Origin: Methanomicrobiales archaeon | GTDB lineage: Archaea > Halobacteriota > Methanomicrobia > Methanomicrobiales > Methanospirillaceae | Assembly: GCA_022841205.1 (NCBI GenBank) | Contig: JALHCK010000016.1 | Coordinates: 1 to 21,436, forward strand | Direction of reading: 5' to 3' | DNA length: 21,436 nt | Part shown: positions 15,092 to 21,436 of the stretch, one piece after another | How the letters are laid out: the number at the start of each line of letters is the position of its first letter | Position numbering within the stretch: position 1 is the first letter of the stretch | Translations under genes and position numbers: made by a program | Notes under the pieces: generated by a model | The model's input: only the letters and a program-made list of their open reading frames with translations | Databases searched by the model: none | What the model was told of the DNA's origin: nothing

Positions 15092-15511
15092 TATTATAGG
15101 GGCATATTCAGTGGTGGAACTGCATCACACACGGATATTGCCACACCGCCCAGGAAAGCGGTACTTTCCCATGTGGATATCAGGAGCCAGTACCGTGTTG
15201 AGAAATATGGTGTGGATATCAGGGGATTTGATAACTACCTGGCATCACTCAGTCTGGGCGGGGTTGGAGACCGTCCAGTCATCATCGATGAGATCGGGAA
15301 GATGGAGTGTTTTTCCCGTTTTTTCCGGGAGGTGGTTGACCGGCTCCTGGATAGCGAAAGGCTCTTCATTTCTACTATCGCAAAGCGGGGCACACCGTTC
15401 ATTGAATCAGTAAAAATGCGGCAGGACGTCGCCCTGTTTGAGATTACCCGTGATAATCGGGATAATCTTCTGGAACCGGTTCTATCCATCATCCGTTCCT
15501 TTGTGAACTGA
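15092..15511 (+). pseudogene. THEP1-type nucleoside-triphosphatase, P-loop half missing
   Basis: The frame read from 15092 (no start codon, TGA just upstream) matches the C-terminal two thirds of the THEP1/NTPase_1 family: DIATPPRKAVLSHVDI, then RVEKYGVDIRGF, the Walker B VIIDEIGKMEC, then STIAKRGTPFIESVKMRQDV and FEITRDNRDNLLEPVL. The family starts with a GxxGxGKT P-loop of about 60 residues. None is present here: the frame is only 21 bases from the UbiA stop codon. A GTG at 15173 could start a shorter protein, but it too lacks a P-loop and a ribosome binding site. I therefore call it a truncated remnant. Confidence 0.65.
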
Positions 15512-15766
15512 TCATTCCACACATTGAGCGGGGTATCGGGACTGTAGTTGGCAACGTGTTGTTCTGAAAGAGGCAAGGCCACGATGGGTTGTTGGGATTG
15601 TGGTCACTGGCAATGGCGGAGTCAGGGAAGGGGTCAGATTCGTGGAGGTTCCCTGGATACATTTCCGTGCCTGGAAGTGGGGAAGCGTGGAACCGCACGC
15701 TTATGACCAGCGGGATACCACATTCATGCACGAAAATCAATCCGGATTACCGGTATTACAGACACT
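15512..15766. other. Gap between the THEP1 remnant and the DUF2117 gene
   Basis: A 255-base stretch without a clear gene. A plus-strand frame with GTG start at 15600 would give 60 residues (VTGNGGVREGVRFVEVPW at the start) and would overlap the next gene's start by 16 bases. Its codon use has the G/C third positions typical of coding regions here, but no ribosome binding site and no recognised family. It may be chance or another remnant. Confidence 0.25.
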
Positions 15767-16792
15767 ATGCCACATCCGATAATACTCGTAGTTCACGGGC
15801 CCGAGATCTTTGATGCCGGAGATCTTTTCTTCTTAATCGATCGGCTCGCACCCTCCCGGATCATCGTTGCCGGTGTTATGGCAAGGACTGCTGCCGAGGA
15901 GTCGGGGATTCCCTGTGAGTTTGCCGGCCTTCCGCCAAGCATGGTAATCCGGGATCTTCCCCCGGAAACTGCCCTTGCAAACCTTGGCAAGACACCGGAG
16001 TCAGGGAAAATATTCGGGGAGATTGTGGCATCGCGCCTCACTCCCCGGGGACTGATCCATCTTGAGGCATCAAGCAGGACACTCTATCTCTGGAACCGCG
16101 AACCCGATGCCCTGTCCAGGGAGATTGCAGGCAAAACCGGGTATGCACTCGAGCGGATCTCATCGCAGGAGTTGGGAAGCTACGCGTCCCGGACTATAAG
16201 GGGGTGTCTTCCCGGCGAAGCAGTCTACGTAAACGGGATTGTAATCGGACAGGCCACCGATCCGGAGGTGGTAATCCGTGTGGAAAGAGGGGCCATCATT
16301 ACGGTCTCCGGGATCAGGCCAAAGATGCACGGCCTGGAGAAGCTTGCAGACTTGCAATTCACAGACCTCTCACATGTGTGGTGCAAAAGCGGATCAGTCC
16401 GGACTGCTTCTCCCAGGACAGGCGAACTTCGTACCGGTCCGGGCCGGGTGCTGTTCATCGACCATTGCGGCCACAGGTTATACGATAAAATCACTCCTGG
16501 CACCCGGGGGATCATCAGCATCGGAGACGATACAACGGCTGTCTGTGGTCATATTGCTGCCCACCTCGGGATCCCGGTGTTCGGCATCGTGGATGGTGAT
16601 GCTGATGGGATCGTCCCGGTATCGTTTGCGACAGGATCGGTCGTCGCCCGGGCTATCCGGGAACGGGATGATGACATCGGCATGGAGATTCGGGGAATGG
16701 TACCGGAGAATACGGCTGACTGGGATGATTTGATTGAGCGACTCATCCGGTATCTCGGGAAGCGGGTGGAGATCGTCCGCCCTGGCAGGTAA
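15767..16792 (+). CDS. DUF2117-like archaeal protein
   Basis: A 341-residue protein of unknown function, apparently of the methanogen DUF2117 group. The N-terminus IILVVHGPEIFDAGDL is the best marker, followed by IIVAGVMARTAAEESG, and a C-terminal half with ISIGDDTTAVCGHIAAHLG, then FGIVDGDADGIV, a Rossmann-like or nucleotide-binding appearance. No membrane segment or signal peptide is seen. The ATG has no strong Shine-Dalgarno. It is convergent with the DNA ligase gene (103 bases between ends). The family call is by pattern and is moderate. Confidence 0.6.
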   Translation: MPHPIILVVHGPEIFDAGDLFFLIDRLAPSRIIVAGVMARTAAEESGIPCEFAGLPPSMVIRDLPPETALANLGKTPESGKIFGEIVASRLTPRGLIHLEASSRTLYLWNREPDALSREIAGKTGYALERISSQELGSYASRTIRGCLPGEAVYVNGIVIGQATDPEVVIRVERGAIITVSGIRPKMHGLEKLADLQFTDLSHVWCKSGSVRTASPRTGELRTGPGRVLFIDHCGHRLYDKITPGTRGIISIGDDTTAVCGHIAAHLGIPVFGIVDGDADGIVPVSFATGSVVARAIRERDDDIGMEIRGMVPENTADWDDLIERLIRYLGKRVEIVRPGR

Positions 16793-16814
16793 GTCAATCA
16801 CTACGTGCAGTCTT

Positions 16815-16920
16815 CCAGGGGGAACCGTGAAGGCCCGGGGGTGGTACTGCTCATCGGAACCCGGCAGAGCCCAGACCTTTATTTCCGAATCAGGCTTACT
16901 GAGACCGGTTTCCCCCCTGG
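16815..16920. repeat. Imperfect inverted repeat between convergent DUF2117 and ligase genes
   Basis: CCAGGGGGAACCG (16815-16827) and CGGTTTCCCCCCTGG (16906-16920) can pair with two one-base bulges, spanning the 103-bp gap and the last codons of the ligase gene. It could act as a shared 3' end structure. The long loop (78 bases) makes this weak. Confidence 0.25.
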
Positions 16921-18539
16921 CGCGCATACCGTTCCCTGATGCCATCCAATGTTTCGATCTCGTCAATGGACTTGTCGTCCCGTAACCCGATGAAGCGAGG
17001 GAAGCGCAGTGCAAAACCACTCTCGTAGTTTGGGCTCGTCTGGATCTCGGAGTAACCGACTTCGACCACCAACCCGGGCTCGAAGCGGACCTCCTTTCCC
17101 TGCTGGCTGATAACCCTGTCTTTGAGGAGGCTATAGATCTCCTGGAGCTGCTCATCGGAAAACCCGGTTGCCACCTTCGAGAGCGGGATGAGTTCATCCT
17201 GATCCTGGCAGGCGAGGAGGAATGAGCCAAAGACATGTGCCCGTTTCCCCTCCCCCCAGTCGGCACCGATGACTGCCAGGTCGAGAGTGTCAACGTCCGG
17301 CTTGATTTTAATCCAGTTTTTCCCCCGAACTCCCGGGGTATAGGGTGACCCCGGCACTTTCAGCATTAAACCTTCATGCCCAGCGGCGAGTGCATCGCGG
17401 TACATCCGGTCTATCTCATCTGTATCATCGCTCACGATTTGGGGGGCCAGGTACCCGGTCAATACGCCCTCGAGTTTCTTCCTTCGTTCCGATAGTGGCT
17501 GGTCGATAAGGGTCTTACCATCGAGATAGAGGATATCGAAGACGTTTGGGACCATCCGGATCTCTTCCCTGATCAAATCGATCCCGTGTTTTCTCCGGAA
17601 CCTACGAAGGACAGTCTGGAACGGCATCGGTTTTCCTCCGGAGATGGCAATGACCTCTCCATCAAGGATGACATCGTGGGTGGTTGCGGCCATCAGGGAC
17701 TCGGAGATGTCTGGAAGTGCAGCGGTGACTTCCTCCAGTTTCCGGGAATATATTTTGCAGCGGTTCCCTGCCTTGTGGAACTGAAACCTGCTCCCGTCGT
17801 ACTTGTATTCGGCGGCCATCGCCCCGTTGTCTGCAACGGCTCCGTTGATGGTTCCCTGCTGGGCAAGCATCATCCGTACCGGGCGGAAGGGCTCAATCCT
17901 GACATCGCGGAGGCTATTGTTGCCCTTCCGGGCCAGGAGGGCAACCTTTCCGAGGTCGTTTTCAGCCTGAAAGGCATATTCGACGAGAACGGGATCAACT
18001 GCAAAGGCCTTGGCTATGGCTTCCCTGGCATTTCCCTCACCGACCCCGATCCTGAGATCCTCGAGCATAATCCGGGAGAGATACTTCCCTTCGAGCGGAC
18101 GGGCATTGGTGAACAGTCGCCGGACAAGGAGAAGCTTCTCACGCTGTGATTTCTTTCCCTCTGAAGCAGCGATAGAGGTGAGGTCACGGTACACGTCAGT
18201 GATAGTCAGGTTTTCGGAAAAAAACGAGGTTTGTTCTTTCTGGGCGAGGAGCTCCTCGACCGCCCGTCCCACATCCCCGGTGCGGTTGATGACCTGGACT
18301 ACATCGTCCCGGCGAATACCAGCCACGTAGGCGATGCCCTCGTACAGGAGGTTTGGACCAATCCCGAGCTTTTTCGGGCTCCAGTCAGGGAAGATCCTCC
18401 CCATCACGAACCGGATGAAGATCGGTAATTCATCATCGGGAAGACCAGTGAGGATTCGGCTTATGATATCGATTGTCTCCAACCGCCCGGAAGTTCCTTC
18501 CAACTGCTCGCAAATCTGTGCAAATTCGGTGAAATCCAT
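16896..18539 (-). CDS. lig: ATP-dependent DNA ligase (archaeal type)
   Basis: A 547-residue replicative-type DNA ligase, joining nicks with ATP. Domain order: helical DNA-binding domain (residues about 1-210, with GIGPNLLYEG and LEDLRIGVGEG), adenylation domain with the active-site lysine in KYDG (K246-G249, motif I), motif III FDILYLDG, motif IV EGLMLK, motif V WIKIKPDV, and an OB-fold C-terminal region with LVVEVGYSEIQTSPN, ending FALRFPRFIGLRDDKSIDEI. Length matches archaeal ligases. The ATG at 18539 has GGAGG (18546-18550) at a good distance. It follows the MBL gene by 67 bases and may share its transcript. Confidence 0.95.
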   Translation of the reverse strand: MDFTEFAQICEQLEGTSGRLETIDIISRILTGLPDDELPIFIRFVMGRIFPDWSPKKLGIGPNLLYEGIAYVAGIRRDDVVQVINRTGDVGRAVEELLAQKEQTSFFSENLTITDVYRDLTSIAASEGKKSQREKLLLVRRLFTNARPLEGKYLSRIMLEDLRIGVGEGNAREAIAKAFAVDPVLVEYAFQAENDLGKVALLARKGNNSLRDVRIEPFRPVRMMLAQQGTINGAVADNGAMAAEYKYDGSRFQFHKAGNRCKIYSRKLEEVTAALPDISESLMAATTHDVILDGEVIAISGGKPMPFQTVLRRFRRKHGIDLIREEIRMVPNVFDILYLDGKTLIDQPLSERRKKLEGVLTGYLAPQIVSDDTDEIDRMYRDALAAGHEGLMLKVPGSPYTPGVRGKNWIKIKPDVDTLDLAVIGADWGEGKRAHVFGSFLLACQDQDELIPLSKVATGFSDEQLQEIYSLLKDRVISQQGKEVRFEPGLVVEVGYSEIQTSPNYESGFALRFPRFIGLRDDKSIDEIETLDGIRERYARQGGNRSQ

Positions 18540-18606
18540 ACGTCGCCTCCCGTTCCGGGAACAGCATTGGCGAGGTCAGGGAATAAGAGTTCCCATCGGA
18601 GAGCGG

Positions 18607-19395
18607 TTAGAGCCGGATCCGCCGTGGCCACCCGGGATCAGGGCCTGGATTTGAGGCCACTGCGATATCCAGGTCGCCGGCAAACAGTCCTGCACCTTCT
18701 TTTGCACTGGCAAGGGCTTTTTCAGGGGTGTTGTTCACTTCCGAGAGGTGGACGAGCATGATGCGGTCGAGGTCGGTGCAGCAGCTGCGGATGAAGGCCG
18801 CTGCATCCGGGTTCGACAGGTGACCCCTCCTCGATCGAATCCGCCGCTTAAGCATCTCGGGATAAGGGCCCGTCCGGAGCATATCCGGGCAGTGGTTGCT
18901 CTCGAGCACCAGCAGGTTGCATCCTGAGAGGCATTCCCCCATCTCCGTGGTGATCACCCCTGTATCGGTGCAACAGCCAAGCACCGTCCCGTTGCCCGAG
19001 ATCCTGAAGCCGCAGGGCTCCCGCGCATCATGGGATGCCGGGAAGGCTTCGATAAAAAAGTTACCAATCTCCAGCCGCTCCTGCCACCGGCACCGGACCA
19101 GGTCGATGGAAATTGCTCCCGTCCCACGGCACCTGGCGATCTCATAGAGTGTCCCCCCTGTAGCGTAAATCGGGACCTTCAGGTGGCGGGCCAAGGCATA
19201 GGCTCCACGGATATGATCGATGTGTTCGTGGGTGACCAGGATCCCCCTAATATTCTCCGCTGATCCCCCTGCACCCTGGAGCCTGGAAAGGATTTCCCGC
19301 TTCGAGAGCCCGGCATCGATGAGCAGTGCATCATCGCCACATTCGATATACAGGCAGTTGCCGCTGCTCCCGCTCGCCAGTGCACTGCATTGCAT
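18607..19395 (-). CDS. MBL-fold metallo-hydrolase, YycJ/WalJ-like
   Basis: A 262-residue metallo-beta-lactamase-fold hydrolase of the COG1235 (YycJ/PhnP-like) kind. The start CSALASGSSGNCLYIE is typical of the group. The metal motif HxHxDH is THEHIDH (H56, H58, D60, H61), with further ligands in ASHDA, TDTG, ESNHCPDML, and a late LVHLSEVNN. Relatives are nucleases or phosphoesterases with a suspected DNA repair role, which would suit the ligase gene next to it, but the substrate is inference. A weak GG lies before the ATG. The gene is the first of the pair with the ligase. Confidence 0.85.
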   Translation of the reverse strand: MQCSALASGSSGNCLYIECGDDALLIDAGLSKREILSRLQGAGGSAENIRGILVTHEHIDHIRGAYALARHLKVPIYATGGTLYEIARCRGTGAISIDLVRCRWQERLEIGNFFIEAFPASHDAREPCGFRISGNGTVLGCCTDTGVITTEMGECLSGCNLLVLESNHCPDMLRTGPYPEMLKRRIRSRRGHLSNPDAAAFIRSCCTDLDRIMLVHLSEVNNTPEKALASAKEGAGLFAGDLDIAVASNPGPDPGWPRRIRL

Positions 19396-19445
19396 CTGTA
19401 CCGTCTTTAGGTTTAGAGGGTGATAGTTCTGATGGAAGGGATAGA

Positions 19446-19574
19446 GTGAGAAGGGTTATTGGTGAAACGCTCACCGGGGATTCGGGAATTATTTCCGGGT
19501 TAGATCTTAGGGATTTTAAGGAAAAACGGAAAAGAGAGATGATACGTGAGCCTGATCCCTTTGTTCCGGGATAA
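19446..19574 (+). CDS. Possible small charged protein, antisense to the fdhB 3' flank
   Basis: A GTG at 19446 opens 42 codons reading RRVIGETLTGDSGIISGLD, then LRDFKEKRKREMIREPDPF and VPG. The composition (charged helix, then a proline-rich end) is protein-like, and GGAAGGG lies a few bases before the GTG. Its stop overlaps the minus-strand T7 that ends fdhB. I do not recognise it. It could also be chance in the 191-base gap between fdhB and the MBL gene. Confidence 0.3.
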   Translation: MRRVIGETLTGDSGIISGLDLRDFKEKRKREMIREPDPFVPG

Positions 19575-19579
19575 AAAAA
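19573..19579 (-). terminator. T7 terminator of the fdhAB transcript
   Basis: On the minus strand a run of seven T lies 8 bases after the fdhB stop codon, consistent with archaeal intrinsic termination. Confidence 0.5.
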
Positions 19580-19586
19580 TAAGATC

Positions 19587-20822
19587 TTATTTGAATATAT
19601 CGAAGATCTGGTCACTTCCCGTCGCAAGAAGGCGATCACGCTCTTCACGCTCTTCTACAAGGGCGAGGAGTGGCAAGGACATGTCGATTCCCGGGACATG
19701 ACCAAACATCTTCTCGAGCTCAACCTGTTGGGCGTGCATGAAGAGAGAGTTTGGTATTTCCATCGGGCAGTTCTCTTCGCACTGGCCGCAGTTGACGCAT
19801 GAGTCGGCGATATGGGCGAACCGGATCAGGTGGAACATAAAGTTCACCGGCAGCTTGCCCGGCTCGACCAGGTATGGTTTCTTGGTGCTGCATTCGACGC
19901 AGTAACAGATCGGGCATTGTTCAATGCAGGCATAACACTTGATGCATCGGGAGGTTTCGGAAACGATCTTTTTCAGACGGTCACGCCCGGTCCCCAGCCC
20001 TTCGAAGTCGTGCTTACGCCACTTGTCGGAAAGCTTGTACATAGCCGCCTCAACCTTGGCCCGGATCTCGATTCCTTTCGGAATGGGGGCTTGGGTCTTT
20101 ATCATACCGGCATCGGTGGCTGCCTTGAGCAGGTTGGCACCCTTCTCGCTGCATACCTCGATGAAGGTAGCCTTTCCGGCCTTGTCGCCGATGACCCCCC
20201 AGTTCCCACATGCAAGGTCGGCCTGCCGGGTCACTTTCAATTTACAGCGACGGCAGTTCGTGCGGCGCCCATAACCCTGCTCTTCGAGTTCATCGATGGA
20301 GATACCTTTGTGGCCGCCTTCATACTCGATGATAAACTGGCCTTTGTCGATCTCCTCCTTGGTAACCTTGTTCGGGTCGACACCGAACTTCTCGGTTATC
20401 ATCTTCCGCGCAGTGATTGGACTGACCGATCCTCCGCAGTTAACCCCGATCATCAGGATATTGTCGAGGTTGACCTGCTTCCGCTTTGCCAGTTCGTAAA
20501 GGCCCATCATGTCGCAGCCTTTCACGGTCATGGCGATCCGGTAATTATTGGCCCCATCGAGATATCTCATCACGTACTTCGAGAGGAGCAGGGTCCCGCA
20601 GTGGAGTGATCCGGCGGTCTGGTCAAGCTCCTTGGGGTCGGTGATGACTACAGGGACTGCATCGTAGAGGTCGGCCCCTTTCTTCACTGCGAGGACCGCA
20701 TCGACAGCTTTGCTCTCCAGGGCGAATTTGAGTAACTGGGTGACCGCACCACCACACTCAGCCTTCTTGGCGAGCTCGGCATCAGTGGTCCATGCATAGA
20801 ACATATCACCTTTCTTTACCAT
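19587..20822 (-). CDS. fdhB: Formate dehydrogenase beta subunit (F420-binding)
   Basis: A 411-residue FrhB/FdhB-family subunit that passes electrons from the formate-oxidising FdhA to coenzyme F420. Residues about 20-260 are the F420/FAD domain, with ECGGAVTQLL and cysteine cluster NCRRCKLKVTRQADLACG (C190, C193, C205). Two ferredoxin-like [4Fe-4S] motifs follow: CIKCYACIEQCP (C293, C296, C299, C303) and CVNCGQCEENCP (C342, C345, C348, C352). The ATG has GGAGG (20831-20835) at 8 bases. One base separates it from the fdhA stop. Length is normal. Confidence 0.95.
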   Translation of the reverse strand: MVKKGDMFYAWTTDAELAKKAECGGAVTQLLKFALESKAVDAVLAVKKGADLYDAVPVVITDPKELDQTAGSLHCGTLLLSKYVMRYLDGANNYRIAMTVKGCDMMGLYELAKRKQVNLDNILMIGVNCGGSVSPITARKMITEKFGVDPNKVTKEEIDKGQFIIEYEGGHKGISIDELEEQGYGRRTNCRRCKLKVTRQADLACGNWGVIGDKAGKATFIEVCSEKGANLLKAATDAGMIKTQAPIPKGIEIRAKVEAAMYKLSDKWRKHDFEGLGTGRDRLKKIVSETSRCIKCYACIEQCPICYCVECSTKKPYLVEPGKLPVNFMFHLIRFAHIADSCVNCGQCEENCPMEIPNSLFMHAQQVELEKMFGHVPGIDMSLPLLALVEEREERDRLLATGSDQIFDIFK

Positions 20823-20823
20823 G

Positions 20824-21436
20824 TTAATTGCCTCCAGCGATCTTTTCCACCTTCACGGCACAGTGCTTGAGCTCCGGCATCTTGGACATCGGGTCGAGTG
20901 CGGTGTTGGTTAGGGCATTTGCTCCATTGGGGAAGTGCATCGCCATGAACAACACTCCGGGAGCCACTTCATCGGTCACCCGGGCTATCGGGATGCTCTC
21001 TCCACGGCGGCTGGTAACTTTTATCTTCTCCCCGTTTGCGATGTTGAGTTTCCTGGCATCGAGGGTGTTAATCTGGACATAATTCTCAGGCACCTCGTAG
21101 TGGAGTATTGCTGCACGGTCGGTCTGGGTCCTGGTATGGTAGTGGAAGATCAGGCGCCCGGTCATCAGGGTGAACGGGTACTCTGCATCGGCAACCTCCG
21201 CGGGTGGGCGGTGCTCGATGCCAAAGAATGTGCCGAGCCCGTCGGCTGCTGCGAACTTCCCTATATGCAGGATAGGCGTGCCAGGGTGATCCTCGGCAGG
21301 GCAGGGCCAGTGCACGGACTCGGGTTTATCGATTCTGGCGTTGGTGGCTCCGAACATTGACGGGGTGACGCTGCGCATGTCGTCCCAGATCTCCTGGGGT
21401 GACTTGAAATCAAAGCCTTTGAGTCCAAGTTTCTTG
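20824..21436 (-). CDS. fdhA: Formate dehydrogenase alpha subunit, C-terminal part (partial)
   Basis: The frame runs from the stop at 20824 to the right edge without a start, so only the last 204 or so residues are present. It is the molybdopterin-dinucleotide-binding C-terminal domain of the formate dehydrogenase catalytic subunit: YPFTLMTGRLIFHYHTRTQT, VQINTLDARKLNIANGEKI, VTSRRGESIP, then APGVLFMAMHFPNGANALTN. The Mo/W active site and Sec/Cys residue lie outside the window. An ATG at 21378 is internal and not the start. It forms an operon with fdhB. Confidence 0.92.
   Translation of the reverse strand, partial: KKLGLKGFDFKSPQEIWDDMRSVTPSMFGATNARIDKPESVHWPCPAEDHPGTPILHIGKFAAADGLGTFFGIEHRPPAEVADAEYPFTLMTGRLIFHYHTRTQTDRAAILHYEVPENYVQINTLDARKLNIANGEKIKVTSRRGESIPIARVTDEVAPGVLFMAMHFPNGANALTNTALDPMSKMPELKHCAVKVEKIAGGN

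Noticed and set aside
15111..15413. Plus-strand 100-codon frame in another phase
   Set aside because: Shadow of the THEP1 remnant; the remnant's frame has the conserved motifs.
19812..20609. Plus-strand 265-codon frame
   Set aside because: Antisense shadow of fdhB, which has all its Fe-S motifs.
1..21436. CRISPR arrays, IS elements, rRNA, selenocysteine machinery
   Set aside because: No regularly spaced repeats, transposase motifs or rRNA sequence were seen. The formate dehydrogenase active-site residue lies outside the window.

Overview
The window looks like a chromosomal segment of a methanogenic archaeon, most likely of the order Methanomicrobiales. The evidence is a tyrosine/aspartate decarboxylase for methanofuran (MfnA), an F420-type formate dehydrogenase (FdhA/FdhB), archaeal diphthamide synthase (Dph2), archaeal Hpt, an ATP-dependent archaeal DNA ligase, an UPF0216/DUF61 protein, a FilR1-type regulator, archaeal-style TATA boxes and T-run terminators, and GGAGGTGA-type ribosome binding sites. 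The genus cannot be fixed from the sequence alone.

Left part (about 212-7410). A tightly overlapped minus-strand operon runs ppsA, mfnA, hpt, dph2, then an archaeal METTL5-type rRNA methyltransferase. Every junction overlaps by 4 to 29 bases. Together they join gluconeogenic PEP synthesis, a methanofuran/CoA precursor step, purine salvage, EF-2 modification and ribosome modification. Divergent from ppsA lies serA (phosphoglycerate dehydrogenase, plus strand), with facing TATA boxes in the 144-bp gap. A minus-strand gene probably begins at base 30 and runs off the left edge.

Middle part (about 7411-15766). This is the accessory and partly decayed section. It starts with an A+T-rich two-gene glycosyltransferase operon (GT2 then GT4, minus strand) next to a tRNA-Val(GAC) gene. 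After the tRNA come a COG1926-type phosphoribosyltransferase, a PsbP/Mog1-like hypothetical, a DUF61 protein, a FilR1-like regulator and an UbiA-family membrane prenyltransferase, all on the plus strand. Three gene remnants lie between them: a DUF4112-like fragment against the tRNA 3' end, a 69-residue membrane protein broken by two single-base gaps, and a THEP1-type NTPase without its P-loop half.

Right part (15767-21436). A DUF2117-type protein converges on a minus-strand MBL-hydrolase/DNA ligase pair. At the right edge is fdhA (C-terminal part only, cut by the window) with fdhB, ending at a T-run terminator. A possible 42-codon gene lies antisense between fdhB and the MBL gene.

I found no CRISPR array, insertion sequence, rRNA gene or complete novel defence system. 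The most unusual content is the cluster of three remnants around the tRNA and the 12 kb and 15 kb gaps.
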